Shown: positions 1-5,499 of the stretch, piece by piece | Layout of the letters: each line of letters starts with the position of its first letter | Position numbering within the stretch: the first letter of the stretch is position 1 | Assembly: GCA_002479245.1 (NCBI GenBank) | Contig: DLMG01000204.1 | Span: 1 to 12,093 of the forward strand | Direction: 5' to 3' | From: Verrucomicrobia subdivision 3 bacterium UBA7542 | Lineage (GTDB): Bacteria; Verrucomicrobiota; Verrucomicrobiia; Limisphaerales; UBA11358 | Length of the DNA: 12,093 nt | Program-made: the position numbers and the translations under genes | Notes under the pieces: model-generated | Told to the model about the DNA's origin: nothing | The model's database searches: none | The model's input: the letters and a program-made list of their open reading frames with translations, nothing else

Positions 1-95
1 GCGGGCAAAACAAAATTCGCGGGAATGCTCACCACTCGGATGGAGAGTTCTGGCGATGTGAAGCTAACATTGTGTATGATTTTGGAAGGACGCAC

Positions 96-1055
96 ATGAA
101 TGAGAAATTGAACATATTCGTCAGCTCGGTGCAGAAGGAACTTGAAGACGAACGAGTCATCGTCCAAAACCTGTTGAGCACCGACCCGTTTCTGTCGGCG
201 CATTGTTCGCCGATTCTTTATGAGTTTGAGCCAGCCTCGCCGGACAAGGCATTGGAAGGCTGTTTGAAATCACTCGATGGCTGCCACGTTTACCTGCTCA
301 TCGTAGCCGCCCAATACGGCACTTTGGTTGGCAAGTTGTCCATAACCCACGCCGAATACCGGCGATCCAAAGAAAAGAAATTGCCGGTTCTTGCGTTCAT
401 CAAGGGCGACCGCAAAGTGAAGCGCGAGGACGGCACCGAAGCGTTGCTGAAGGAACTCGACGACGACGGCCCGAAATACAAACGCTTTGGTAATGTCATC
501 GAACTGCAAAAAGAGGTGCGAGCCGCCCTCGTCAAACTGCTAAAAGAACAGTTTGGCATCGCGCCTTCCAGTGATGAAAACGAAGTTGCGCAGCAAACCA
601 TCGAGGCTACTTCCATATTCGAGTCGCAGCCGCTGACGCGATTACGCTGGTCTGAACTCGACCACGAGGTGATCCGCCAATTGATTGCCGCAGCGGAAGG
701 CCGGGACGCTGAAAAAATCTCCGCCGCCGACTTGCTCGCGGGCGCATCGGTGCGCGGCTTGGTCTGGCATGACCCGCAAGCCGGGGAACATTACGCCACC
801 GCCGCCGGCATCGTGCTGCTGGCGAAAGACCCTTCGGCGGTTTTTCCGCAGTGCCGCATCCTGGCCGATGCGTATCGCGGCACGGAGCCGGATGGCAATC
901 CTCACGACCATGAAGACATTCGCAGGCCGATGCCGACCGCGATTGACCGCGCCATCGCCTTCATTGACCGAAACACCCGCCATCCGATGCGCGTCGTTGG
1001 CCTTATCCGCTCCGAACGTCGTGCCGCTCGTCGTCACCAACCGGACAGGAAATGA
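96..1055 (+). CDS. DUF4062 domain protein, C-terminally truncated
   Basis: 319-residue protein. I chose the ATG at 96 because GGAAGGA lies 5-11 bases upstream; the earlier in-frame ATG at 72 has no ribosome site. Residues 4-150 carry the DUF4062 pattern: an opening IFVSSVQKELEDER strand-helix, a mid-domain D-G-C-H-V-Y-L-L-I-V strand followed by a YG turn, and an AEYRRS helix. This Rossmann/TIR-like domain is usual at the N-terminus of STAND-type or ATPase signalling and defence proteins. Residues 170-300 resemble the middle part of a family that continues into a GHKL-type ATPase-like domain. Homology stops after the RNTRHPMRVVGL segment near base 1005; the last residues are an Arg-rich tail and no ATPase half follows in any frame. 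Full-length relatives, from memory, are 500-600 residues. Probably a decayed gene; the exact role is unknown. Confidence 0.7.
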   Translation: MNEKLNIFVSSVQKELEDERVIVQNLLSTDPFLSAHCSPILYEFEPASPDKALEGCLKSLDGCHVYLLIVAAQYGTLVGKLSITHAEYRRSKEKKLPVLAFIKGDRKVKREDGTEALLKELDDDGPKYKRFGNVIELQKEVRAALVKLLKEQFGIAPSSDENEVAQQTIEATSIFESQPLTRLRWSELDHEVIRQLIAAAEGRDAEKISAADLLAGASVRGLVWHDPQAGEHYATAAGIVLLAKDPSAVFPQCRILADAYRGTEPDGNPHDHEDIRRPMPTAIDRAIAFIDRNTRHPMRVVGLIRSERRAARRHQPDRK

Positions 1056-1654
1056 AATCGCGCCGGTCGTGTGCCGGTGGTTGGTTGGTTCTTTGCCGCG
1101 TGCCACGGTCACAGGTTGCTCGCCAAAAGCAAACGCGGCTTCTAGGATGGCATCTCTGGTTTGGCGGAGGGGCGTCCGAACCTTTGTTGCCGCGCCGCGC
1201 GGTCAAACGTCGCGGTCTTTCTTTATAGGCGCTCTGGCTGCCGCGCCGGGCAGCGTGGCGATGCTCCGCGCATCGCCTGCTGTTTTTCCGTCCCGCGAGT
1301 TGCATGGTTTTGAGCGCGTTGCCCTGCCGCTTCATTTTTCGTTGAACGCCCATGCCGTCGTCCTGTCAAATCTTCGCCTATCATAGGCCAGGCTTTTTGC
1401 CTGCAAAGCGAAAGCGCCCCTCAATTGAGGCTTCATTGGTGAGAGTTTGACCGCCGGTTTGCGGTCGGCTCGATGACCCCACAAAAATTCTTCCCCAGGT
1501 GCGGACTTTTTCCGCCTTGGGGAAATTTGTCGAAACGCACTTTGTTCCGGCCTTGGCCGTCGTGCGTTCCGAGATTGGCCGAAGAAAAATCGCGGCCAGA
1601 AAGCTGTGTGATTTCCGCACTGGCCAATGACAAATTTGCGGTAAAACCGGAGAA
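1056..1654. other. Gene-poor stretch between truncated DUF4062 gene and tandem repeat
   Basis: I find no convincing gene here. One open frame crosses it as a continuation of an overlapping frame, but its product is low-complexity Ala/Arg/Pro-rich and has no ribosome site. The stretch holds one good hairpin, 1491-1524, with arms TTCCCCA and TGGGGAA plus an inner GCGGA/TCCGC pair; no T-run follows, so it is not called a terminator. The last part (about 1630-1660) has TTTGCGGTAAAA, a phrase that recurs at the operator of each 272-bp unit downstream. Confidence 0.5.
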
Positions 1655-1660
1655 GTGAAA

Positions 1661-1936
1661 ATGAACAGACTGACTTTGAATCGACGCCTCGTCGTCACGC
1701 TGCGCCAGCGGCGACCGTTTCACCCGTTCATGGATTGCTGGGAGCAAACCCGCCAGCCTGCCAACCGGCAATGGGTATTTGATTTCATCGTGAAACCAAA
1801 TTCAGGCCGGGCAAAAGTTGTAATGAATTCATTACAACCTGCCCGGCGGATTTGCGGTAAAAACAGAAACTGCATTCTGTTCCAATATGGAACAACGCAG
1901 ATCAAATCGCATGAGATGCTGACTCGGTTGCCATGA
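1661..1936 (+). CDS. Small ORF in first 272-bp unit, related to XRE gene start
   Basis: 91 codons, open throughout. GGAG at 1649-1652 lies eight bases before the ATG. The opening MNRLTLNRR and LRQRR resemble the first helix of the XRE protein at 2205, but the remainder is unrelated to a helix-turn-helix and is a translation of repeat and regulatory DNA. Its TGA stop overlaps the ATG of the next unit (ATGA), as if translationally coupled. It is the same length as the second copy and shares about half its residues. It could be a decayed duplicate or a real small protein; I favour the former. Confidence 0.3.
   Translation: MNRLTLNRRLVVTLRQRRPFHPFMDCWEQTRQPANRQWVFDFIVKPNSGRAKVVMNSLQPARRICGKNRNCILFQYGTTQIKSHEMLTRLP
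1806..1847. promoter_or_regulatory. Long inverted repeat in first 272-bp unit
   Basis: Outer arms GCCGGGCA (1806-1813) and TGCCCGGC (1840-1847) enclose an uninterrupted 22-base palindrome at 1817-1838 centred on GAATTC. The matching place in the second unit (about 2078-2119) keeps the outer CCGGG/CCCGG arms but the inner palindrome is decayed. It could be a regulator site or an RNA hairpin. Confidence 0.55.
1878..1894. promoter_or_regulatory. Dyad operator candidate, first copy
   Basis: TGTTCCA-ATA-TGGAACA, a perfect 7-bp dyad, flanked by CTGC (1870-1873) and GCAG (1897-1900). It lies about 40 bases before the ATG of the second unit. The equivalent site in the next unit has both arms changed together. 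Confidence 0.6.
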
Positions 1937-2208
1937 AAAAACTCAACTTGATTCGACGGCAGATCATCGAACTGCGCCAACGGCGACCGTTGCGCGCGTT
2001 CATGGGTTGCTGGGAGCAAACCCATGAGCATGGCAACCCGCAATGGGAATTTGATTTCATCGTGAAACCAAATTCAGGCCGGGTAAAAGTTATGATGATT
2101 TCATCGCAACCTGCCCGGTGGATTTGCGGTAAAAACAGAGGCTGCATTTTGTTTCAATGTGAAACAACGCAGAACGAATTGCATGAGATTCTGATTCGGT
2201 TGCCATGA
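1933..2208 (+). CDS. Small ORF in second 272-bp unit, related to XRE gene start
   Basis: 91 codons, again ending in an ATGA overlap with the following gene. Starts MKKLNLIRRQ, nearly identical to the MKKLNLIRQQ of the XRE protein, then departs into the same unrelated sequence as the first copy, with shared blocks CWEQT, FDFIVKPNSGR and ILIRLP-like endings. Frame and length are kept in both copies, which is more than expected of junk only a few mutations old, but no ribosome site precedes it. Function unknown. Confidence 0.3.
   Translation: MKKLNLIRRQIIELRQRRPLRAFMGCWEQTHEHGNPQWEFDFIVKPNSGRVKVMMISSQPARWICGKNRGCILFQCETTQNELHEILIRLP
2150..2166. promoter_or_regulatory. Dyad operator candidate upstream of XRE gene
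   Basis: TGTTTCA-ATG-TGAAACA, a perfect 7-bp dyad about 40 bases before the XRE start codon, flanked by CTGC (2142-2145) and GCAG (2169-2172). Compared with the site at 1878, the C/G pair has become T/A on both arms, so dyad symmetry is kept. The likely ligand is the XRE protein itself (autoregulation), by analogy with such regulators. Confidence 0.6.
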
Positions 2209-2489
2209 AGAAGCTAAACTTGATTCGACAGCAAGTCAGGAAACTGCGCCAGCGTAACGGCTGGTCGCAGGAGAGATTTGCCGTCAAATTGCAGCTTGCC
2301 GGCTGGCACAACGCCACCCGCAGCACCGTTTCCAAGATCGAAGGCGGCTCGATGGGTGTCGCCGAATACGACCTGTTGTTCATCGCCGCCGCCCTGCGCG
2401 TTCACTTTGTCCATTTGTTTCCCCCGATTGACTGGAAACGCCCGATGGATGAATCCGTGCCGTTGGTTTGCAACACCCCGCCAAAATAA
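2205..2489 (+). CDS. Small XRE-family helix-turn-helix regulator
   Basis: 94 residues. Residues 5-65 fit a Cro/C1-type HTH: LIRQQVRKLRQRNGWSQERF (helices 1 and 2), a loop with AGWHNATRS, the recognition-helix phrase TVSKIEGG, then a YDLLFIAAALRV helix. The tail is Pro-rich and ends PKP-free with NTPPK. The start overlaps the stop of the preceding repeat ORF (ATGA), and no ribosome site of its own is visible. A perfect dyad (2150-2166) lies just upstream and is its likely operator. Proteins of this size usually act as phage/ICE repressors or antitoxin-type regulators; no toxin partner is seen beside it. The HTH assignment is firm, the target is inferred. Confidence 0.8.
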   Translation: MKKLNLIRQQVRKLRQRNGWSQERFAVKLQLAGWHNATRSTVSKIEGGSMGVAEYDLLFIAAALRVHFVHLFPPIDWKRPMDESVPLVCNTPPK

Positions 2490-2586
2490 CAAGCGTGTCG
2501 GGGTGGTGTCGAATTGACTTGCCGTTCATTTTAACTCCGCCAAAATAGGTAAAATTCAAATCGTGCGGGTTGGTTGACCGACTCAA

Positions 2587-2661
2587 GCCAATGTAGCTCA
2601 GCGGTAGAGCAACGGTTTCGTAAACCGTCGGTCGCCGGTTCAATCCCGGCCATTGGCTCCA
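2587..2661 (+). tRNA. tRNA-Thr(CGT), canonical
   Basis: 75-base cloverleaf. Acceptor GCCAATG/CATTGGC, D arm GCTC-AGCGGTA-GAGC with ordinary G18 G19, anticodon arm ACGGT-TTCGTAA-ACCGT, T arm GCCGG-TTCAATC-CCGGC, discriminator T, encoded CCA. It has all the standard tertiary bases, unlike the array tRNAs further right, and is the only ordinary tRNA in the window. A 7-bp hairpin (2666-2683) follows. An integrase remnant lies just downstream, so it is the probable integration site of a former element. Confidence 0.97.
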
Positions 2662-2706
2662 TTTTCTAACGCTTGGGCGTTAGAGAGTTGTGAAATCAGG
2701 GAGTCA

Positions 2707-2771
2707 AAGTTTCAGTGGAAGTTTCAGTAGCCGACAAAGTCGGCCACTATCCGAGACCGACTCGGCCACTA
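2707..2771. repeat. Short direct repeats between tRNA-Thr and integrase remnant
   Basis: AAGTTTCAGT occurs at 2707-2716 and 2719-2728, and TCGGCCACTA at 2740-2749 and 2762-2771. Pairs of short repeats in the gap between a tRNA and an integrase gene are typical of recombinase arm-binding sites, which is an inference here. Confidence 0.4.
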
Positions 2772-2825
2772 CTCGCTAACGCAGCCGGGTTGAATTGGTT
2801 CATGTTCATAACCATGAAAGATGAC

Positions 2826-3712
2826 ATGAAACAACGCTACCGCGCATTCCTCCGGCCTTGGGGTGTTTATTACTGCGAAGACCTCGTGACCGGCAAACAG
2901 GAAACCCTCAAAACCTGCGACAAAAACGAGGCTTATCGTCTCGTTCGGCTAAAAATGAAACCGCTGCCGCGCCCGCATTCAGTTTGCATCTGGCGCGCGT
3001 CTATTGGAAAGCCAGTGATCCCGCCGCCGCCAGCCGCACCTGGCAATGTGTGATGGACGAAATTCTCAAATTAAAAAGCGGCCATACGCACGAGCGCTGG
3101 GTCACGGCCATCAAAGACAAGGCTTTTGATTCGATTCGGAATCTCGTCGTGATGGAAACGCGCCCGGAACATTTCCTGCGCGCTTTGGAAAATGGAACGG
3201 TTTGCACGAACATCTTTTTACGGCGGGTGCAAAACTTCGCCCTCGATATGTCATGGCTGCCGTGGCCGGTGTTGCCGAAAAAGGGCTGGCCGAAAATCCA
3301 GTTCAAAGACATCATACCAGTCGAAGGAAAGCACGGGATCGGCGAACCAGTGTTTGACGGAACAGATCCTAAAAAAGCTCTTGAAAAAATCGGGCGGGCC
3401 CTTGCCGAACTCGAAGCGAGTCGCCGCAAACATTTCCTCCTTAAGGGCACCGATCTGCTCGACCTGTCCGAAGCACCGCACCTTCTAGCCGCCCGAGCCA
3501 TAACCGGGGCTGGTAAGTTGCATCCGGTGAAAGGCCTGCTTAAAAAGCTTGGCTCCAAGCTCACGGCCGATATCGGCTCGACCAAGGCTGCTTTTCTCAT
3601 GGCGAAACTGCAAGAAGATGTAAAAGCCATCGTCTCTCAGCATCCTGCCACCAAAAAGAAAGCCGCTGCGGACGATTCAAATCCCCCTCAAACACAGACT
3701 GGCTTAACCTGA
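2826..3712 (+). pseudogene. Tyrosine-recombinase (integrase) remnant, frameshifted
   Basis: Two overlapping frames make one protein. From an ATG at 2826 (or 2814) the first frame reads RYRAFLRPWGVYYCEDLVTG, an N-terminal arm-binding segment. At an A5 run near 2952 the reading must slip by -1 to continue as KNETAAAPAFSLHLARVYW and then the core-binding (SAM-like) helices with TWQCVMDEI, NVFLRR-like TNIFLRRVQNFAL and WLPWPVLPKK. Related integrases continue into a catalytic domain with Arg-His-Arg-Tyr residues; here similarity stops near base 3310 (IQFKDI) and an unrelated Lys/Ala-rich 130-residue tail follows. The enzyme is surely inactive. Its place next to tRNA-Thr suggests an integrated element that used this tRNA. 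Family assignment rests on remembered motifs. Confidence 0.65.
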
Positions 3713-3908
3713 CCGATTTTGCGATGACCATGGGGACCACCGTGAAAAGGTTTATCCTAGTGTTGTGTCTGGGAAATCGGACATCAGCCCGCGCCGGCAA
3801 AGCCCGGTCCTTGCCAGCAGTGAAGACGCATGATGTTTCTATGGAGATTTTAACATCAAAACATCCGGATATTTGAATTCAAGATAGGCGTATCCCTTAA
3901 AGTATTAG
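3713..3908. other. Non-coding stretch before the array leader promoter
   Basis: No ORF with support. It contains a GGCAA/TTGCC hairpin around 3797-3820 and becomes AT-rich toward the promoter at 3909. Nothing else recognisable. Confidence 0.4.
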
Positions 3909-3938
3909 TTGACTGTAACCGATAACGTGTGCTATACG
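3909..3938 (+). promoter_or_regulatory. Sigma70-like promoter of array leader
   Basis: TTGACT at 3909-3914, an 18-base spacer and TATACG at 3933-3938; start point expected near 3945. It is the best promoter match upstream of the tRNA array and points toward it. An AT-rich stretch precedes it. Confidence 0.55.
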
Positions 3939-3951
3939 TCTGGCACATTCG

Positions 3952-4122
3952 ATGAAAACTTGCATGAACATATCAGTCACGAGTTGGCCGACCATGTCGG
4001 TCGCGAAAGCGACACGTCATAGCCGGTATAACCCGGGTTGTGTGTTTAGCCTTAGCCTATCCAGGGCAGATTTAGAGCAAGAACCCAAAATCAATTTGGA
4101 TAGACTTATGGTAAGCAGGTAA
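3952..4122 (+). CDS. Possible 56-residue leader peptide
   Basis: Open frame from ATG 3952 (second in-frame ATG at 3964) to TAA 4120-4122. It starts only about seven bases after the predicted transcript start, with no Shine-Dalgarno sequence. The product (MKTCMNISV...DRLMVSR) resembles nothing I know and its codons include ATA, AGA and AGG. The reason to list it is position: its last three sense codons GTA-AGC-AGG are part of the first arm of the antiterminator described at 4110. A frame of this length can arise by chance, so this is weak as a protein and only suggestive as a regulatory leader. Confidence 0.3.
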   Translation: MKTCMNISVTSWPTMSVAKATRHSRYNPGCVFSLSLSRADLEQEPKINLDRLMVSR

Positions 4123-4182
4123 AGAATCGAAATAGACTTTCTCTAACCCTGCTTACCGCGTGTAGGCAGGGTTTTTTATTTT
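4110..4182 (+). terminator. Rho-independent terminator with competing antiterminator (attenuator)
   Basis: Terminator: stem 4145-4156 with 4162-4173 (12 pairs, one a wobble; AACCCTGC/GCAGGGTT at the base), 5-base loop, then TTTTTTATTTT from 4172. Competing stem: GGTAAGCAGG (4110-4119) is perfectly complementary to CCTGCTTACC (4148-4157), which is most of the terminator's left arm, so the two structures exclude each other. Arm one coincides with the end of the possible leader ORF, the classic layout of translation-sensing attenuators. Confidence 0.75.
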
Positions 4183-4487
4183 CCCTGCGGAACCGGCAGA
4201 GTGAATGGCAGTTAACGAAAGACGAACGATCTGTGAACAAGAATAACGCGACATCCAGGTGATGTCTTCTGGCGACAAATTGATTTTGGCGAGGACGAGC
4301 TTTGAATCGTCACCGATGTGGTGTGCCTATGAGCGACCAATCACATCGCCAGGAAGAGCAAAACGAATTTTACATTTTGAGGGCTTCGAAGGAGGTGTGC
4401 CCCTAAACACCGAAACAGCCGCCGTGAAACCGCGGGTTGGGATCGAATAGATCACCAAGAGGTGTTTGTTCTTTGTTGAAATGGCGC
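4183..4487 (+). ncRNA. Hairpin-rich non-coding leader segment before the array
   Basis: No supported gene. Several exact hairpins follow one another: GACATC-CAGGT-GATGTC (4250-4266), GACGA/TCGTC (4294-4298 with 4307-4311), CGATGTG/CACATCG (4314-4320 with 4342-4348), GGTGT/ACACC (4394-4398 with 4407-4411), GATC-GAATA-GATC (4441-4453). TGGCGA (4287-4292) can also close on TCGCCA (4346-4351). The density suggests a folded RNA, either a leader or a separate transcript. I do not recognise the family; large ornate RNAs beside tRNA arrays (GOLLD, ROOL) are known, but I cannot match this one to them. Confidence 0.4.
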
Positions 4488-4519
4488 GGGCCGGGAGCAT
4501 GAACGCTCCCGGCCCTTTT
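4488..4519 (+). terminator. Strong hairpin terminator just before the first array tRNA
   Basis: GGGCCGGGAGC (4488-4498) and GCTCCCGGCCC (4505-4515) form an 11-bp perfect stem with a 6-base loop, followed by TTTTAATTT. It ends seven bases before tRNA-Gly, with no room for a promoter between. Array transcription must either read through it or start inside the array. Confidence 0.7.
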
Positions 4520-4525
4520 AATTTC

Positions 4526-4599
4526 GCGGTTGTGATTTAACAGCAGAATGGCTCCTCGCCAGGGAGCATGTCCGGGTGCGACTCCCGGCAGCCGCACCA
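4526..4599 (+). tRNA. tRNA-Gly(GCC), non-canonical
   Basis: Acceptor GCGGTTG/CAGCCGC, weak D stem ATT/AAT with CAGCAG in the loop, anticodon arm GCTCC-TCGCCAG-GGAGC, T arm CCGGG-TGCGACT-CCCGG, discriminator A, CCA. Position 33 is C instead of the universal T, and 55 is G instead of T. First gene of the array. Confidence 0.88.
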
Positions 4600-4608
4600 A
4601 TTTCCAAT

Positions 4609-4682
4609 AAGTCGCGCACCAGCCTGTGCGGCAGAGTCTCCAAAACTCAGCCTGCCTGGGGCAGCACCAGGGCGACTTGCCA
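4609..4682 (+). tRNA. tRNA-Trp(CCA), non-canonical
   Basis: Acceptor AAGTCGC/GCGACTT perfect, D arm GCAC-CAGCCT-GTGC directly abutting the acceptor, anticodon loop CTCCAAA on a 4-bp GAGT/ACTC stem, T arm CCTGG-GGCAGCA-CCAGG, discriminator G, CCA. The T loop is unlike TTCRANT: G54, G55 and G58, with C56 kept. Confidence 0.85.
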
Positions 4683-4690
4683 ATTTTCAT

Positions 4691-4766
4691 GGGGGCGTGG
4701 CAGAAAAGTGATGCACCTGCCCTGCAAGCAGGCTCAAGCGGGAGCGTTACCCGCCGTCCTCCACCA
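4691..4766 (+). tRNA. tRNA-Ala(TGC), non-canonical
   Basis: Acceptor GGGGGCG/CGTCCTC with two G-T wobbles, D stem GCA/TGC, anticodon arm CCTGC-CCTGCAA-GCAGG, T arm GCGGG-AGCGTTA-CCCGC, encoded CCA after an extra CA. C33 replaces T33. The T loop has A54, G55, C56 and T58, so the 54-58 pair is inverted. The exact 3' boundary is one base uncertain. Confidence 0.82.
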
Positions 4767-4774
4767 TTTCGCAT

Positions 4775-4852
4775 TGCGGGAAACTCGACCAAAGCACAGA
4801 GAGAAGCCTCATAAACTTCTTTAGGTGGGTGCGACTCCCACTCCCGCTACCA
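4775..4852 (+). tRNA. tRNA with CAT anticodon (Met or Ile2), non-canonical
   Basis: Six acceptor pairs GCGGGA/TCCCGC with a T-T mismatch at 1-72, D stem CTC/GAG with a large 12-base loop, anticodon loop CTCATAA on GAAGC/ACTTC, T arm GTGGG-TGCGACT-CCCAC, discriminator A, CCA. An unpaired 1-72 position is an initiator trait, but the GGG/CCC anticodon stem of initiators is absent, so initiator, elongator and lysidine-Ile cannot be told apart. Confidence 0.82.
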
Positions 4853-4858
4853 ATTTCA

Positions 4859-4948
4859 GGGAAGTGATCCAGTTGCCCGACTGTAAATCGGGTGTCGCAA
4901 AACAAAACTGGAAGTGACGAACTGGAGCATTACCAGCACTTCCCACCA
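4859..4948 (+). tRNA. tRNA-Tyr(GTA), almost without D arm
   Basis: Acceptor GGGAAGT/ACTTCCC perfect, anticodon arm CCCGA-CTGTAAA-TCGGG, long variable arm (4893-4920) with a 6-bp stem TGTCGC/GTGACG, T stem CTGG/CCAG with loop AGCATTA, discriminator A, CCA. Between acceptor and anticodon stem only ten bases (GATCCAGTTG) remain, too short for a normal D arm, though AG is kept. Confidence 0.82.
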
Positions 4949-5048
4949 GCCTTCGCCGCCTTCATCAGCGGGCGGCAAAGGCTGCCGCGCCGAAGCACGA
5001 AGTGCGGAGGCGGGCTTTATCTTCAACCGGGCTACGGCCCGGCAGGCC
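4946..5048. repeat. CCAGCC...GGCAGGCC palindromic repeat (long type B)
   Basis: Starts on the CCA of tRNA-Tyr as CCAGCCTTCGC and ends GGGCTACGGCCCGGCAGGCC. The inner part AAGGCTGCCGCGCCG...AGCACG.AGTGC is shared with the copy at 11899. Short versions lacking the inner part occur at 5946 and 10936. Confidence 0.7.
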
Positions 5049-5053
5049 ATTTC

Positions 5054-5129
5054 GGACTCGTAGCTCAATCAGCAGAGCGCCCCGTTGTCTGCGGGAGGGT
5101 TGAGGGTGCAATTCCCTTCGGGTCCGCCA
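5054..5129 (+). tRNA. tRNA-Asp(GTC), non-canonical
   Basis: Acceptor GGACTCG/CGGGTCC, D arm GCTC-AATCAGCA-GAGC, anticodon loop TTGTCTG with four good stem pairs, T arm GAGGG-TGCAATT-CCCTT, discriminator G as expected for Asp, CCA. Against a normal AGTTGGTA D loop, G18 has become A and the T loop has G55. Confidence 0.92.
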
Positions 5130-5130
5130 C

Positions 5131-5205
5131 CAGCGCGTAGTGTAGGAGCAACACGCTCGGCCTGGGACCGAGGGATCGCAGGTGCAAATCCTGCCGCGCT
5201 GACCA
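5131..5205 (+). tRNA. tRNA-Pro(TGG), non-canonical
   Basis: Acceptor CAGCGCG/CGCGCTG perfect, D arm GTGT-AGGAGCA-ACAC, anticodon arm CTCGG-CCTGGGA-CCGAG with C33, T arm GCAGG-TGCAAAT-CCTGC, discriminator A, CCA. It starts a single base after the CCA of tRNA-Asp. Confidence 0.92.
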
Positions 5206-5215
5206 ATTTTCAATT

Positions 5216-5292
5216 GCTGCCGTGGCCGAGACAGATAAGGCATTCGTCTTCTAAACGAACCGAGACAGGTGCAACTCCTGCCGGCAGCGCCA
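5216..5292 (+). tRNA. tRNA-Arg(TCT), non-canonical
   Basis: Acceptor GCTGCCG/CGGCAGC perfect, D stem GCC/GGC with loop containing ACAGATAA, anticodon arm TTCGT-CTTCTAA-ACGAA, T stem CAGG/CCTG with loop TGCAACT, discriminator G, CCA. Confidence 0.92.
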
Positions 5293-5298
5293 TGTAAT

Positions 5299-5335
5299 GT
5301 TATTTATTGTGCGTCTACCACGAACAATAAATAGC
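5299..5335. other. AT-rich hairpin between tRNA-Arg and tRNA-Asn
   Basis: TATTTATTGT (5301-5310) and ACAATAAATA (5324-5333) pair perfectly around a 13-base loop, extended by T-G and G-C at the base. It fills the only sizeable gap in this part of the array. It may be a processing signal or a remnant of an insertion. Confidence 0.5.
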
Positions 5336-5338
5336 AAT

Positions 5339-5413
5339 TGCCAGGTAGTGTGAAAGTAGCACGGCGGCCTGTTAAGCCGTACGGTGTTGGTGCGAGTCCA
5401 ACCCTGGCAGCCA
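5339..5413 (+). tRNA. tRNA-Asn(GTT), non-canonical
   Basis: Acceptor TGCCAGG/CCTGGCA perfect, D stem GTG/CAC with AAAGTAG loop, anticodon arm GCGGC-CTGTTAA-GCCGT, T arm GTTGG-TGCGAGT-CCAAC, discriminator G, CCA. A18 and G55 as in its neighbours. Confidence 0.92.
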
Positions 5414-5417
5414 TTTT

Positions 5418-5493
5418 CAGGGTGTAATGTCAGCAGCAGACGGCCCGGTTCGGAGCCGGGAGGTCGCGAGTGCGAGTCTCGCCACCCTGACCA
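5418..5493 (+). tRNA. tRNA-Pro(CGG), non-canonical
   Basis: Acceptor CAGGGTG/CACCCTG perfect, D arm GTC-AGCAGCA-GAC, anticodon arm CCCGG-TTCGGAG-CCGGG, T arm GCGAG-TGCGAGT-CTCGC, discriminator A, CCA. T33 is normal here, unlike the Pro(TGG) copy. Confidence 0.92.
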
Positions 5494-5499
5494 TTTCAC

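Larger units (their letters stand above)
1661..2204 (+). repeat. Two tandem 272-bp units ahead of the XRE gene
   Basis: ATG codons at 1661, 1933 and 2205 are spaced by exactly 272 bases. Units 1661-1932 and 1933-2204 align along their whole length (shared CTGGGAGCAAACC, TTTGATTTCATCGTGAAACC, ATTTGCGGTAAAAACAG and others) with scattered substitutions and no length change. Each unit starts with the first codons of the XRE-type gene at 2205 and ends with its upstream regulatory region. The array looks like repeated duplication of promoter plus gene start, followed by divergence. Confidence 0.8.

Noticed and set aside
685..1386. 233-codon plus-strand frame overlapping the DUF4062 gene
   Set aside because: Low-complexity Arg/Ala/Pro-rich product in a frame that shadows the real gene for half its length; no start signal.
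2666..2683. CTAACGC/GCGTTAG hairpin after tRNA-Thr as terminator
   Set aside because: No T-run follows on either strand.
2940..2970. Programmed -1 frameshift in the integrase gene
   Set aside because: The A5 run lacks a proper X-XXY-YYZ heptamer in the zero frame, and the catalytic domain is missing anyway, so decay is the simpler reading.
4259..4450. 63-codon ORF in the array leader
   Set aside because: Lies over several exact RNA hairpins, no ribosome site, no recognisable product.
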